Made by a program: the position numbers and the translations under genes. 64,000 bases of DNA, from contig OZ024747.1 in assembly GCA_964016885.1 (NCBI GenBank), positions 52,523,881 to 52,587,880 of the forward strand, given 5' to 3'. A model generated the notes under the pieces. The model made no database searches. It was given only the letters and a program-made list of their open reading frames with translations, and was not told the origin of the DNA. Source of the DNA: Eledone cirrhosa (taxonomy: Eukaryota; Mollusca; Cephalopoda; Octopoda; Eledonidae). How positions within the stretch are numbered: position 1 is the first letter of the stretch; every line of letters begins with the position of its first letter. Positions 50,963 through 62,477 of the stretch are shown piece by piece.

Positions 50963-50965
50963 TTA
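50963..50965 (+). other. gagttaaac diagnostic variant
   Basis: An a-to-t change at the unit start gives tta, a minus-strand stop. It occurs at 4277, 32336, 45301, 50963, 55812, 58232 and 61379, each time about 160 bp upstream of a terminal module, so it travels with that module in one lineage only. Confidence 0.85.
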
Positions 50966-51197
50966 AACAGAGAGAACCAGTACATAGGACAGTGTTGGTG
51001 TAGAGTAAAACAGAGAGAACCAGTACGTAGCACAGAGTCGATGTAGAGTAAAACAGAGAGAACCAGTACATAGGACAGTGTTGGTGTAGAGTAAAACAGA
51101 GAGAACCAGTACATAGGACAGAGTCACTGTAGAGTAAAACAGAGAGAACCAGTACGTAGCACAGTTGTGGTGTAGAGTAAAACAGAGAGAACCAGTA

Positions 51198-51198
51198 G
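51198..51198 (+). other. Diagnostic substitution shared by three HOR copies
   Basis: A c-to-g change gives gtaggtagcac instead of gtacgtagcac and abolishes the central gtac. The same change is at 56,047 (+4,849) and 58,467 (+2,420 more) and was not seen elsewhere, so those three modules share recent descent. Confidence 0.85.
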
Positions 51199-51295
51199 GT
51201 AGCACAGAGTCGCTGTAGAGTAAAACAGAGAGAACCAGTACATAGAACAGAGTCGGTGTAGAGTAAAACAGAGAGAACCAGTACATAGGACAGAG

Positions 51296-53808
51296 TCACT
51301 GTAGAGTAAAACAGAGAACTAGTACATAGGACAGAGTCAGAGTAGAGTAAAACAGAGAGAACCAGTACATAGGACAGAGTCGGTGTAGAGTAAAACAGAG
51401 AGAACCAGTACATAGGACAGAGTTGATGTAGGGTAAAACAGAGAGAACCAGTACATAGGACAGAGTTGGTGTACTGTAAAACAGAGAGAACCAGTACATA
51501 GGACAGAGTCGGTGTAGAGTAAAACATAGAGAACACGTACATAGGACAGAGTTGATGTAGGGTAAAACAGAGAGAACCAGTACATAGGACAGAGTAGGTG
51601 TAGAGTAAAACAGAGAGAACCAGTACATAGGACAGTGTTGGTGTAGAGTAAAACAGAGAGAACCAGTACGTAGCACAGAGTCGGTGTAGAGTAAAACAGA
51701 GAGAACCAGTACGTAGCACAGAGTCGGTGTAGAGTAAAACAGAGAGAACCAGTACATAGGACAGTGTTGGTGTAGAGTAAAACAGAGAGAACCAGTACAT
51801 AGGACAGTGTTGGTGTAGAGTAAAACAGAGAGAACCAGTACATAGGACAGAGTAGGTGTAGTGTAAAATAGAGAACAGAGAGAACCAGTACATAGGACAG
51901 TGTTGGTGTAGAGTAAAACAGAGAGAACCAGTACGTAGCACAGAGTCGCTGTAGAGTAAAACAGAGAGAACCAGTACATAGGACAGTGTTGGTGTAGAGT
52001 AAAACAGAGAGAACCAGTACATAGGACAGTGTTGGTGTAGAGTAAAACAGAGAGAACCAGTACATAGGACAGAGTAGGTGTAGTGTAAAACAGAGAGAAC
52101 CAGTACATATGACAGAGTAGGTGTAGAGTAAAACAGAGAGAACCAGTATATAGGACAGAGTCGGTGTAGAGTAAAACAGAGAGAACCAGTACGTAGCACA
52201 GAGTCGCTGTAGAGTAAAACAGAGAGAACCAGTACGTAGCACAGAGTCGGTGTAGAGTAAAACAGAGAGAACCAGTACATAGGACAGTGTTGGTGTAGAG
52301 TAAAACAGAGAGGACCAGTACATAGGACAGTGTTGGTGTAGAGTAAAACAGAGAGAACCAGTACGTAGCACAGAGTCGCTGTAGAGTAAAACAGAGAGAA
52401 CCAGTACATAGGACAGTGTTGGTGTAGAGTAAAACAGAGAGAACCAGTACATAGAACAGAGTCGGTGTAGAGTAAGACAGAGAGAACCAGTACATAGGAC
52501 AGTGTTGGTGTAGAGTAAAACAGAGAGAACCAGTACGTAGCACAGTGTTGGTGTAGAGTAAAACAGAGAGAACCAGTACGTAGCACAGAGTCGGTGTAGA
52601 GTAAGACAGAGAGAACCAGTACATAGGACAGTGTTGGTGTAGAGTAAAACAGAGAGAACCAGTACGTAGCACAGAGTCGGTGTAGAGTAAAACAGAGAGA
52701 ACCAGTACGTAGCACAGAGTCGGTGTAGAGTAAAACAGAGAGAACCAGTACATAGGACAGTGTTGGTGTAGAGTAAAACAGAGAGAACCAGTACATAGGA
52801 CATTGTTGGTGTAGAGTAAAACAGAGAGAACCAGTACGTAGCACAGAGTCGGTGTAGAGTAAAACAGAGAGAACCAGTACATAGGAGAGTGTTGGTGTAG
52901 AGTAAAACAGAGAGAACCAGTACATAGGACAGTGTTGGTGTAGAGTAAAACAGAGAGAACCAGTACATAGGACAGAGTAGCTGTAGTGTAAAACAGAGAA
53001 CAGAGAGAACCAGTACATAGGACAGTGTTGGTGTAGAGTAAAACAGAGAGAACCAGTACGTAGCACAGAGTCGGTGTAGAGTAAAACAGAGAGAACCAGT
53101 ACATAGGACAGAGTCGGTGTAGAGTAAAACAGAGAGAACCAGTACATAGGACATTGTTGGTGTAGAGTAAAACAGAGAGAACCAGTACGTAGCACAGTGT
53201 TGGTGTAGAGTAAAACAGAGAGAACCAGTACGTAGCACAGAGTCGCTGTAGAGTAAAACAGAGAGAACCAGTACATAGGACAGTGTTGGTGTAGAGTAAA
53301 ACAGAGAGAACCAGTACATAGGACAGTGTTGGTGTAGGGTAAAACAGAGAGAACCAGTACGTAGCACAGAGTCGGTGTAGAGTAAAACAGAGAGAACCAG
53401 TACGTAGCACAGAGTCGGTGTAGAGTAAAACAGAGAGAACCAGTACATAGGACAGTGTTGGTGTAGAGTAAAACAGAGAGAACCAGTACATAGGACAGTG
53501 TTGGTGTAGAGTAAAACAGAGAGAACCAGTACATAGGACAGAGTAGGTGTAGTGTAAAACAGAGAACAGAGAGAACCAGTACGTAGCACAGTGTTGGTGT
53601 AGAGTAAAACAGAGAGAACCAGTACGTAGCACAGAGTCGGTGTAGAGTAAAACAGAGAGAACCAGTACGTAGCACAGACTCGGTGTAGAGTAAAACAGAG
53701 AGAACCAGTACGTAGCACAGAGTCGGTGTAGAGTAAAACAGAGAGAGCCAGTACATAGAACAGAGTCGGTGTAGAGTAAAACAGAGAGAACCAGTACATA
53801 GGACAGAG
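51296..53808. repeat. 4,849-bp HOR copy 1, second part (2,513 bp, 58 units)
   Basis: Starts with the type II SpeI unit; 50-bp units lie near 51.87, 52.99 and 53.57 kb. It matches 56,145 onward to about 53.24 kb and then passes into a tail like the end of the 996-bp cassette (gtgttggtgtaggg, cagactcgg, gagagccag) before the SpeI junction at 53,809. Confidence 0.88.
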
Positions 53809-56144
53809 TCACTGTAGAGTAAAACAGAGAGAACTAGTACATAGGACAGAGTCAGAGTAGAGTAAAACAGAGAGAACCAGTACATAGGACAGAGTCGGTG
53901 TAGAGTAAAACAGAGAGAACCAGTACATAGGACAGAGTTGATGTAGGGTAAAACAGAGAGAACTAGTACATAGGACAGAGTTGGTGTAGTGTAAAACAGA
54001 GAGAACCAGTACATAGGACAGAGTCGGTGTAGAGTAAAACATAGAGAACCAGTACATAGGACAGAGTTGATGTAGGGTAAAACAGAGAGAACCAGTACAT
54101 AGGACAGAGTAGGTGTAGAGTAAAACAGAGAGAACCAGTACATAGGACAGTGTTGGTGTAGAGTAAAACAGAGAGAACCAGTACGTAGCACAGAGTCGGT
54201 GTAGAGTAAAACAGAGAGAACCAGTACATAGGACAGTGTTGGTGTAGAGTAAAACAGAGAGAACCAGTACATAGGACAGTGTTGGTGTAGAGTAAAACAG
54301 AGAGAACCAGTACATAGGACAGAGTAGGTGTAGTGTAAAATAGAGAACAGAGAGAACCAGTACATAGGACAGTGTTGGTGTAGAGTAAAACAGAGAGAAC
54401 CAGTACGTAGCACAGAGTCGCTGTAGAGTAAAACAGAGAGAACCAGTACATAGGACAGTGTTGGTGTAGAGTAAAACAGAGAGAACCAGTACATAGGACA
54501 GTGTTGGTGTAGAGTAAAACAGAGAGAACCAGTACATAGGACAGAGTAGGTGTAGTGTAAAACAGAGAGAACCAGTACATATGACAGAGTAGGTGTAGAG
54601 TAAAACAGAGAGAACCAGTATATAGGACAGAGTCGGTGTAGAGTAAAACAGAGAGAACCAGTACGTAGCACAGAGTCGCTGTAGAGTAAAACAGAGAGAA
54701 CCAGTACATAGGACAGTGTTGGTGTAGAGTAAAACAGAGAGGACCAGTACATAGGACAGTGTTGGTGTAGAGTAAAACAGAGAGAACCAGTACGTAGCAC
54801 AGAGTCGCTGTAGAGTAAAACAGAGAGAACCAGTACATAGGACAGTGTTGGTGTAGAGTAAAACAGAGAGAACCAGTACATAGAACAGAGTCGGTGTAGA
54901 GTAAGACAGAGAGAACCAGTACATAGGACAGTGTTGGTGTAGAGTAAAACAGAGAGAACCAGTACGTAGCACAGTGTTGGTGTAGAGTAAAACAGAGAGA
55001 ACCAGTACGTAGCACAGAGTCGGTGTAGAGTAAGACAGAGAGAACCAGTACATAGGACAGTGTTGGTGTAGAGTAAAACAGAGAGAACCAGTACGTAGCA
55101 CAGAGTCGGTGTAGAGTAAAACAGAGAGAACCAGTACGTAGCACAGAGTCGGTGTAGAGTAAAACAGAGAGAACCAGTACATAGGACAGTGTTGGTGTAG
55201 AGTAAAACAGAGAGAACCAGTACATAGGACATTGTTGGTGTAGAGTAAAACAGAGAGAACCAGTACGTAGCACAGAGTCGGTGTAGAGTAAAACAGAGAG
55301 AACCAGTACATAGGAGAGTGTTGGTGTAGAGTAAAACAGAGAGAACCAGTACATAGGACAGTGTTGGTGTAGAGTAAAACAGAGAGAACCAGTACATAGG
55401 ACAGAGTAGCTGTAGTGTAAAACAGAGAACAGAGAGAACCAGTACATAGGACAGTGTTGGTGTAGAGTAAAACAGAGAGAACCAGTACGTAGCACAGAGT
55501 CGGTGTAGAGTAAAACAGAGAGAACCAGTACATAGGACAGAGTCGGTGTAGAGTAAAACAGAGAGAACCAGTACATAGGACATTGTTGGTGTAGAGTAAA
55601 ACAGAGAGAACCAGTACGTAGCACAGTGTTGGTGTAGAGTAAAACAGAGAGAACCAGTACGTAGCACAGAGTCGGTGTAGAGTAAAACAGAGAGAACCAG
55701 TACGTAGCACAGAGTCGGTGTAGAGTAAAACAGAGAGAACAAGTACGTAGCACAGAGTCGGTGTAGAGTAAAACAGAGAGAACCAGTACATAGGACAGTG
55801 TTGGTGTAGAGTTAAACAGAGAGAACCAGTACATAGGACAGTGTTGGTGTAGAGTAAAACAGAGAGAACCAGTACATAGCACAGAGTCGATGTAGAGTAA
55901 AACAGAGAGAACCAGTACATAGGACAGTGTTGGTGTAGAGTAAAACAGAGAGAACCAGTACATAGGACAGAGTCACTGTAGAGTAAAACAGAGAGAACCA
56001 GTACGTAGCACAGTTGTGGTGTAGAGTAAAACAGAGAGAACCAGTAGGTAGCACAGAGTCGCTGTAGAGTAAAACAGAGAGAACCAGTACATAGAACAGA
56101 GTCGGTGTAGAGTAAAACAGAGAGAACCAGTACATAGGACAGAG
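53809..56144. repeat. 4,849-bp HOR copy 2, first part (54 units)
   Basis: Landmarks at 53,809, 53,963, 55,812, 55,973 and 56,145 are those of copy 1 plus 4,849 bp. Between about 54.7 and 55.45 kb the offset is 4,806 bp because one unit is missing; it is restored by one extra unit near 55.48 kb. A tacgta to tacata change occurs at 55,876. Confidence 0.9.
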
Positions 56145-58564
56145 TCACTGTAGAGTAAAACAGAGAACTAGTACATAGGACAGAGTCAGAGTAGAGTAAA
56201 ACAGAGAGAACCAGTACATAGGACAGAGTCGGTGTAGAGTAAAACAGAGAGAACCAGTACATAGGACAGAGTTGATGTAGGGTAAAACAGAGAGAACCAG
56301 TACATAGGACAGAGTTGGTGTACTGTAAAACAGAGAGAACCAGTACATAGGACAGAGTCGGTGTAGAGTAAAACATAGAGAACACGTACATAGGACAGAG
56401 TTGATGTAGGGTAAAACAGAGAGAACCAGTACATAGGACAGAGTAGGTGTAGAGTAAAACAGAGAGAACCAGTACATAGGACAGTGTTGGTGTAGAGTAA
56501 AACAGAGAGAACCAGTACGTAGCACAGAGTCGGTGTAGAGTAAAACAGAGAGAACCAGTACGTAGCACAGAGTCGGTGTAGAGTAAAACAGAGAGAACCA
56601 GTACATAGGACAGTGTTGGTGTAGAGTAAAACAGAGAGAACCAGTACATAGGACAGTGTTGGTGTAGAGTAAAACAGAGAGAACCAGTACATAGGACAGA
56701 GTAGGTGTAGTGTAAAATAGAGAACAGAGAGAACCAGTACATAGGACAGTGTTGGTGTAGAGTAAAACAGAGAGAACCAGTACGTAGCACAGAGTCGCTG
56801 TAGAGTAAAACAGAGAGAACCAGTACATAGGACAGTGTTGGTGTAGAGTAAAACAGAGAGAACCAGTACATAGGACAGTGTTGGTGTAGAGTAAAACAGA
56901 GAGAACCAGTACATAGGACAGAGTAGGTGTAGTGTAAAACAGAGAGAACCAGTACATATGACAGAGTAGGTGTAGAGTAAAACAGAGAGAACCAGTATAT
57001 AGGACAGAGTCGGTGTAGAGTAAAACAGAGAGAACCAGTACGTAGCACAGAGTCGCTGTAGAGTAAAACAGAGAGAACCAGTACGTAGCACAGAGTCGGT
57101 GTAGAGTAAAACAGAGAGAACCAGTACATAGGACAGTGTTGGTGTAGAGTAAAACAGAGAGGACCAGTACATAGGACAGTGTTGGTGTAGAGTAAAACAG
57201 AGAGAACCAGTACGTAGCACAGAGTCGCTGTAGAGTAAAACAGAGAGAACCAGTACATAGGACAGTGTTGGTGTAGAGTAAAACAGAGAGAACCAGTACA
57301 TAGAACAGAGTCGGTGTAGAGTAAGACAGAGAGAACCAGTACATAGGACAGTGTTGGTGTAGAGTAAAACAGAGAGAACCAGTACGTAGCACAGTGTTGG
57401 TGTAGAGTAAAACAGAGAGAACCAGTACGTAGCACAGAGTCGGTGTAGAGTAAGACAGAGAGAACCAGTACATAGGACAGTGTTGGTGTAGAGTAAAACA
57501 GAGAGAACCAGTACGTAGCACAGAGTCGGTGTAGAGTAAAACAGAGAGAACCAGTACGTAGCACAGAGTCGGTGTAGAGTAAAACAGAGAGAACCAGTAC
57601 ATAGGACAGTGTTGGTGTAGAGTAAAACAGAGAGAACCAGTACATAGGACATTGTTGGTGTAGAGTAAAACAGAGAGAACCAGTACGTAGCACAGAGTCG
57701 GTGTAGAGTAAAACAGAGAGAACCAGTACATAGGAGAGTGTTGGTGTAGAGTAAAACAGAGAGAACCAGTACATAGGACAGTGTTGGTGTAGAGTAAAAC
57801 AGAGAGAACCAGTACATAGGACAGAGTAGCTGTAGTGTAAAACAGAGAACAGAGAGAACCAGTACATAGGACAGTGTTGGTGTAGAGTAAAACAGAGAGA
57901 ACCAGTACGTAGCACAGAGTCGGTGTAGAGTAAAACAGAGAGAACCAGTACATAGGACAGAGTCGGTGTAGAGTAAAACAGAGAGAACCAGTACATAGGA
58001 CATTGTTGGTGTAGAGTAAAACAGAGAGAACCAGTACGTAGCACAGTGTTGGTGTAGAGTAAAACAGAGAGAACCAGTACGTAGCACAGAGTCGGTGTAG
58101 AGTAAAACAGAGAGAACCAGTACGTAGCACAGAGTCGGTGTAGAGTAAAACAGAGAGAACAAGTACGTAGCACAGAGTCGGTGTAGAGTAAAACAGAGAG
58201 AACCAGTACATAGGACAGTGTTGGTGTAGAGTTAAACAGAGAGAACCAGTACATAGGACAGTGTTGGTGTAGAGTAAAACAGAGAGAACCAGTACGTAGC
58301 ACAGAGTCGATGTAGAGTAAAACAGAGAGAACCAGTACATAGGACAGTGTTGGTGTAGAGTAAAACAGAGAGAACCAGTACATAGGACAGAGTCACTGTA
58401 GAGTAAAACAGAGAGAACCAGTACGTAGCACAGTTGTGGTGTAGAGTAAAACAGAGAGAACCAGTAGGTAGCACAGAGTCGCTGTAGAGTAAAACAGAGA
58501 GAACCAGTACATAGAACAGAGTCGGTGTAGAGTAAAACAGAGAGAACCAGTACATAGGACAGAG
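56145..58564. repeat. 2,420-bp HOR derivative (56 units)
   Basis: Follows 51,296 at +4,849 bp to about 58.09 kb, and ends with gagttaaac (58,232) and a terminal module (58,393). Its head is repeated again 2,420 bp later at 58,565. It shares a gtaggtagcac mutation at 56,047 with 51,198 and 58,467. Confidence 0.9.
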
Positions 58565-60633
58565 TCACTGTAGAGTAAAACAGAGAACTAGTACATAGGA
58601 CAGAGTCAGAGTAGAGTAAAACAGAGAGAACCAGTACATAGGACAGAGTCGGTGTAGAGTAAAACAGAGAGAACCAGTACATAGGACAGAGTTGATGTAG
58701 GGTAAAACAGAGAGAACCAGTACATAGGACAGAGTTGGTGTACTGTAAAACAGAGAGAACCAGTACATAGGACAGAGTCGGTGTAGAGTAAAACATAGAG
58801 AACACGTACATAGGACAGAGTTGATGTAGGGTAAAACAGAGAGAACCAGTACATAGGACAGAGTAGGTGTAGAGTAAAACAGAGAGAACCAGTACATAGG
58901 ACAGTGTTGGTGTAGAGTAAAACAGAGAGAACCAGTACGTAGCACAGAGTCGGTGTAGAGTAAAACAGAGAGAACCAGTACGTAGCACAGAGTCGGTGTA
59001 GAGTAAAACAGAGAGAACCAGTACATAGGACAGTGTTGGTGTAGAGTAAAACAGAGAGAACCAGTACATAGGACAGTGTTGGTGTAGAGTAAAACAGAGA
59101 GAACCAGTACATAGGACAGAGTAGGTGTAGTGTAAAACAGAGAACAGAGAGAACCAGTACATAGGACAGTGTTGGTGTAGAGTAAAACAGAGAGAACCAG
59201 TACGTAGCACAGAGTCGCTGTAGAGTAAAACAGAGAGAACCAGTACATAGGACAGTGTTGGTGTAGAGTAAAACAGAGAGAACCAGTACATAGGACAGTG
59301 TTGGTGTAGAGTAAAAATGAGAGAACCAGTACATAGGACAGAGTAGGTGTAGTGTAAAACAGAGAGAACCAGTACATATGACAGAGTAGGTGTAGAGTAA
59401 AACAGAGAGAACCAGTATATAGGACAGAGTCGGTGTAGAGTAAAACAGAGAGAACCAGTACGTAGCACAGAGTCGCTGTAGAGTAAAACAGAGAGAACCA
59501 GTACGTAGCACAGAGTCGGTGTAGAGTAAAACAGAGAGAACCAGTACATAGGACAGTGTTGGTGTAGAGTAAAACAGAGAGGACCAGTACATAGGACAGT
59601 GTTGGTGTAGAGTAAAACAGAGAGAACCAGTACGTAGCACAGAGTCGCTGTAGAGTAAAACAGAGAGAACCAGTACATAGGACAGTGTTGGTGTAGAGTA
59701 AAACAGAGAGAACCAGTACATAGAACAGAGTCGGTGTAGAGTAAGACAGAGAGAACCAGTACATAGGACAGTGTTGGTGTAGAGTAAAACAGAGAGAACC
59801 AGTACGTAGCACAGTGTTGGTGTAGAGTAAAACAGAGAGAACCAGTACGTAGCACAGAGTCGGTGTAGAGTAAGACAGAGAGAACCAGTACATAGGACAG
59901 TGTTGGTGTAGAGTAAAACAGAGAGAACCAGTACGTAGCACAGAGTCGGTGTAGAGTAAAACAGAGAGAACCAGTACGTAGCACAGAGTCGGTGTAGAGT
60001 AAAACAGAGAGAACCAGTACATAGGACAGTGTTGGTGTAGAGTAAAACAGAGAGAACCAGTACATAGGACATTGTTGGTGTAGAGTAAAACAGAGAGAAC
60101 CAGTACGTAGCACAGTGTTGGTGTAGAGTAAAACAGAGAGAACCAGTACGTAGCACAGAGTCGGTGTAGAGTAAAACAGAGAGAACCAGTACGTAGCACA
60201 GAGTCGGTGTAGAGTAAAACAGAGAGAACCAGTACATAGGACAGTGTTGGTGTAGAGTAAAACAGAGAGAACCAGTACATAGGACAGTGTTGGTGTAGAG
60301 TAAAACAGAGAGAACCAGTACGTAGCACAGTGTTGGTGTAGAGTAAAACAGAGAGAACCAGTACGTAGCACAGAGTCGATGTAGAGTAAAACAGAGAGAA
60401 CCAGTACATAGGACAGTGTTGGTGTAGAGTAAAACAGAGAGAACCAGTACATAGGACAGAGTCACTGTAGAGTAAAACAGAGAGAACCAGTACGTAGCAC
60501 AGTTGTGGTGTAGAGTAAAACAGAGAGAACCAGTACGTAGCACAGAGTCGCTGTAGAGTAAAACAGAGAGAACCAGTACATAGAACAGAGTCGGTGTAGA
60601 GTAAAACAGAGAGAACCAGTACATAGGACAGAG
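58565..60633. repeat. Next HOR derivative (48 units, 2,069 bp)
   Basis: Matches 56,145 at +2,420 bp for about 1.54 kb, to about 60.11 kb, then follows the tail typical of 3.0-3.28 kb with a terminal module at 60,462. Its single 50-bp unit has gtgtaaaacagag where 56.72 kb has the tagag form. It contains the unique aaaaatgagag double substitution near 59,317. Confidence 0.87.
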
Positions 60634-62466
60634 TCACTGTAGAGTAAAACAGAGAACTAGTACATAGGACAGAGTCAGAGTAGAGTAAAACAGAGAGAAC
60701 CAGTACATAGGAGAGAGTCGGTGTAGAGTAAAACAGAGAGAACCAGTACATAGGACAGAGTTGATGTAGGGTAAAACAGAGAGAACCAGTACATAGGACA
60801 GAGTTGGTGTACTGTAAAACAGAGAGAACCAGTACATAGGACAGAGTCGGTGTAGAGTAAAACATAGAGAACACGTACATAGGACAGAGTTGATGTAGGG
60901 TAAAACAGAGAGAACCAGTACATAGGAGAGTCAGAGTAGAGTAAAACAGAGAGAACCAGTACATAGGACAGAGTTGGTGTAGAGTAAAACAGAGAGAACC
61001 AGTACACAGGACAGAGTTGGTGTAGAGTAAAACAGAGAGAACCAGTACATATGACAGAGTAGGTGTAGAGTAAAACAGAGAGAACCAGTACATAGGACAG
61101 AGTCGGTGTAGAGTAAAACAGAGAGAACCAGTACATAGGAGAGTGTTGGTGTAGAGTAAAACAGAGAGAACCAGTACATAGGACAGTGTTGGTGTAGAGT
61201 AAAACAGAGAGAACCAGTACATAGGACAGAGTAGCTGTAGTGTAAAACAGAGAACAGAGAGAACCAGTACATAGGACAGTGTTGGTGTAGAGTAAAACAG
61301 AGAGAACCAGTACGTAGCACAGAGTCGGTGTAGAGTAAAACAGAGAGAACCAGTACATAGGACAGTGTTGGTGTAGAGTTAAACAGAGAGAACCAGTACA
61401 TAGGACAGTGTTGGTGTAGAGTAAAACAGAGAGAACCAGTACGTAGCACAGAGTCGATGTAGAGTAAAACAGAGAGAACCAGTACATAGGACAGTGTTGG
61501 TGTAGAGTAAAACAGAGAGAACCAGTACATAGGACAGAGTCACTGTAGAGTAAAACAGAGAGAACCAGTACGTAGCACAGTTGTGGTGTAGAGTAAAACA
61601 GAGAGAACCAGTACGTAGCACAGAGTCGCTGTAGAGTAAAACAGAGAGAACCAGTACATAGAACAGAGTCGGTGTAGAGTAAAACAGAGAGAACCAGTAC
61701 ATAGGACAGAGTCACTGTAGAGTAAAACAGAGAACTAGTACATAGGACAGAGTCAGAGTAGAGTAAAACAGAGAGAACCAGTACATAGGACAGAGTCGGT
61801 GTAGAGTAAAACAGAGAGAACCAGTACATAGGACAGAGTCGGTGTAGAGTAAAACATAGAGAACACGTACATAGGACAGAGTTGATGTAGGGTAAAACAG
61901 AGAGAACCAGTACATAGGACAGAGTTGGTGTAGAGTAAAACAGAGAGAACCAGTACATAGGAGAGTCAGAGTAGAGTAAAACAGAGAGAACCAGTACATA
62001 GGACAGAGTTGGTGTAGAGTAAAACAGAGAGAACCAGTACACAGGACAGAGTTGGTGTAGAGTAAAACAGAGAGAACCAGTACATATGACAGAGTAGGTG
62101 TAGAGTAAAACAGAGAGAACCAGTACATAGGACAGAGTCGGTGTAGAGTAAAACAGAGAGAACCAGTACATAGGAGAGTGTTGGTGTAGAGTAAAACAGA
62201 GAGAACCAGTACATAGGACAGTGTTGGTGTAGAGTAAAACAGAGAGAACCAGTACATAGGACAGAGTCGGTGTAGAGTAAAACAGAGAACAGAGAGAACC
62301 AGTACGTAGCACAGTGTTGGTGTAGAGTAAAACAGAGAGAACCAGTACGTAGCACAGAGTCGGTGTAGAGTAAAACAGAGAGAACCAGTACGTAGCACAG
62401 AGTCGGTGTAGAGTAAAACAGAGAGAACCAGTACATAGAACAGAGTCGGTGTAGAGTAAAACAGAG
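60634..62466. repeat. Mosaic blocks (25 and 17.5 units)
   Basis: 60,634-61,711 begins like 3,276, 10,567 and 23,971 (gagagagtcgg unit) but has lost the middle of that block and jumps to gagttaaac at 61,379. 61,712-62,466 resembles the 906-bp cassette with three units missing near 61.83 kb, and ends at the 21-bp half unit. Its 50-bp unit near 62.28 kb is the only one not preceded by gtgtagtg. Confidence 0.8.
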
Positions 62467-62477
62467 TCATTGTAGAG
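62457..62477 (+). repeat. 21-bp half monomer
   Basis: A unit that lost 22 bp between its two acagag words, leaving taaaacagag joined to tcattgtagag. The deletion endpoints coincide with the internal subrepeat, as expected from slippage or unequal pairing between the two halves. The tcattg (for tcactg) is also unique. Confidence 0.9.

Larger units (their letters stand above)
48960..51295. repeat. 4,849-bp HOR copy 1, first part (2,336 bp, 54 units)
   Basis: Type I and type III SpeI units (49,114), 50-bp units at 49.49 and 50.62 kb, a gagttaaac unit (tta at 50,963) and a terminal module at 51,124. Same length as 53,809-56,144. It keeps a gtcgg unit near 49.86 kb that copy 2 lacks and lacks one near 50.68 kb that copy 2 has. 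Confidence 0.9.

Noticed and set aside
48960..55742. A 2,260-codon minus-strand open frame, and dozens of others such as 13,662-18,944 and 36,778-41,352
   Set aside because: Product of a stop-free 43-bp unit read in all three phases. No promoter context, no non-repeat domain, no phase-specific conservation, and ends fall only at variant units. Not annotated as genes.
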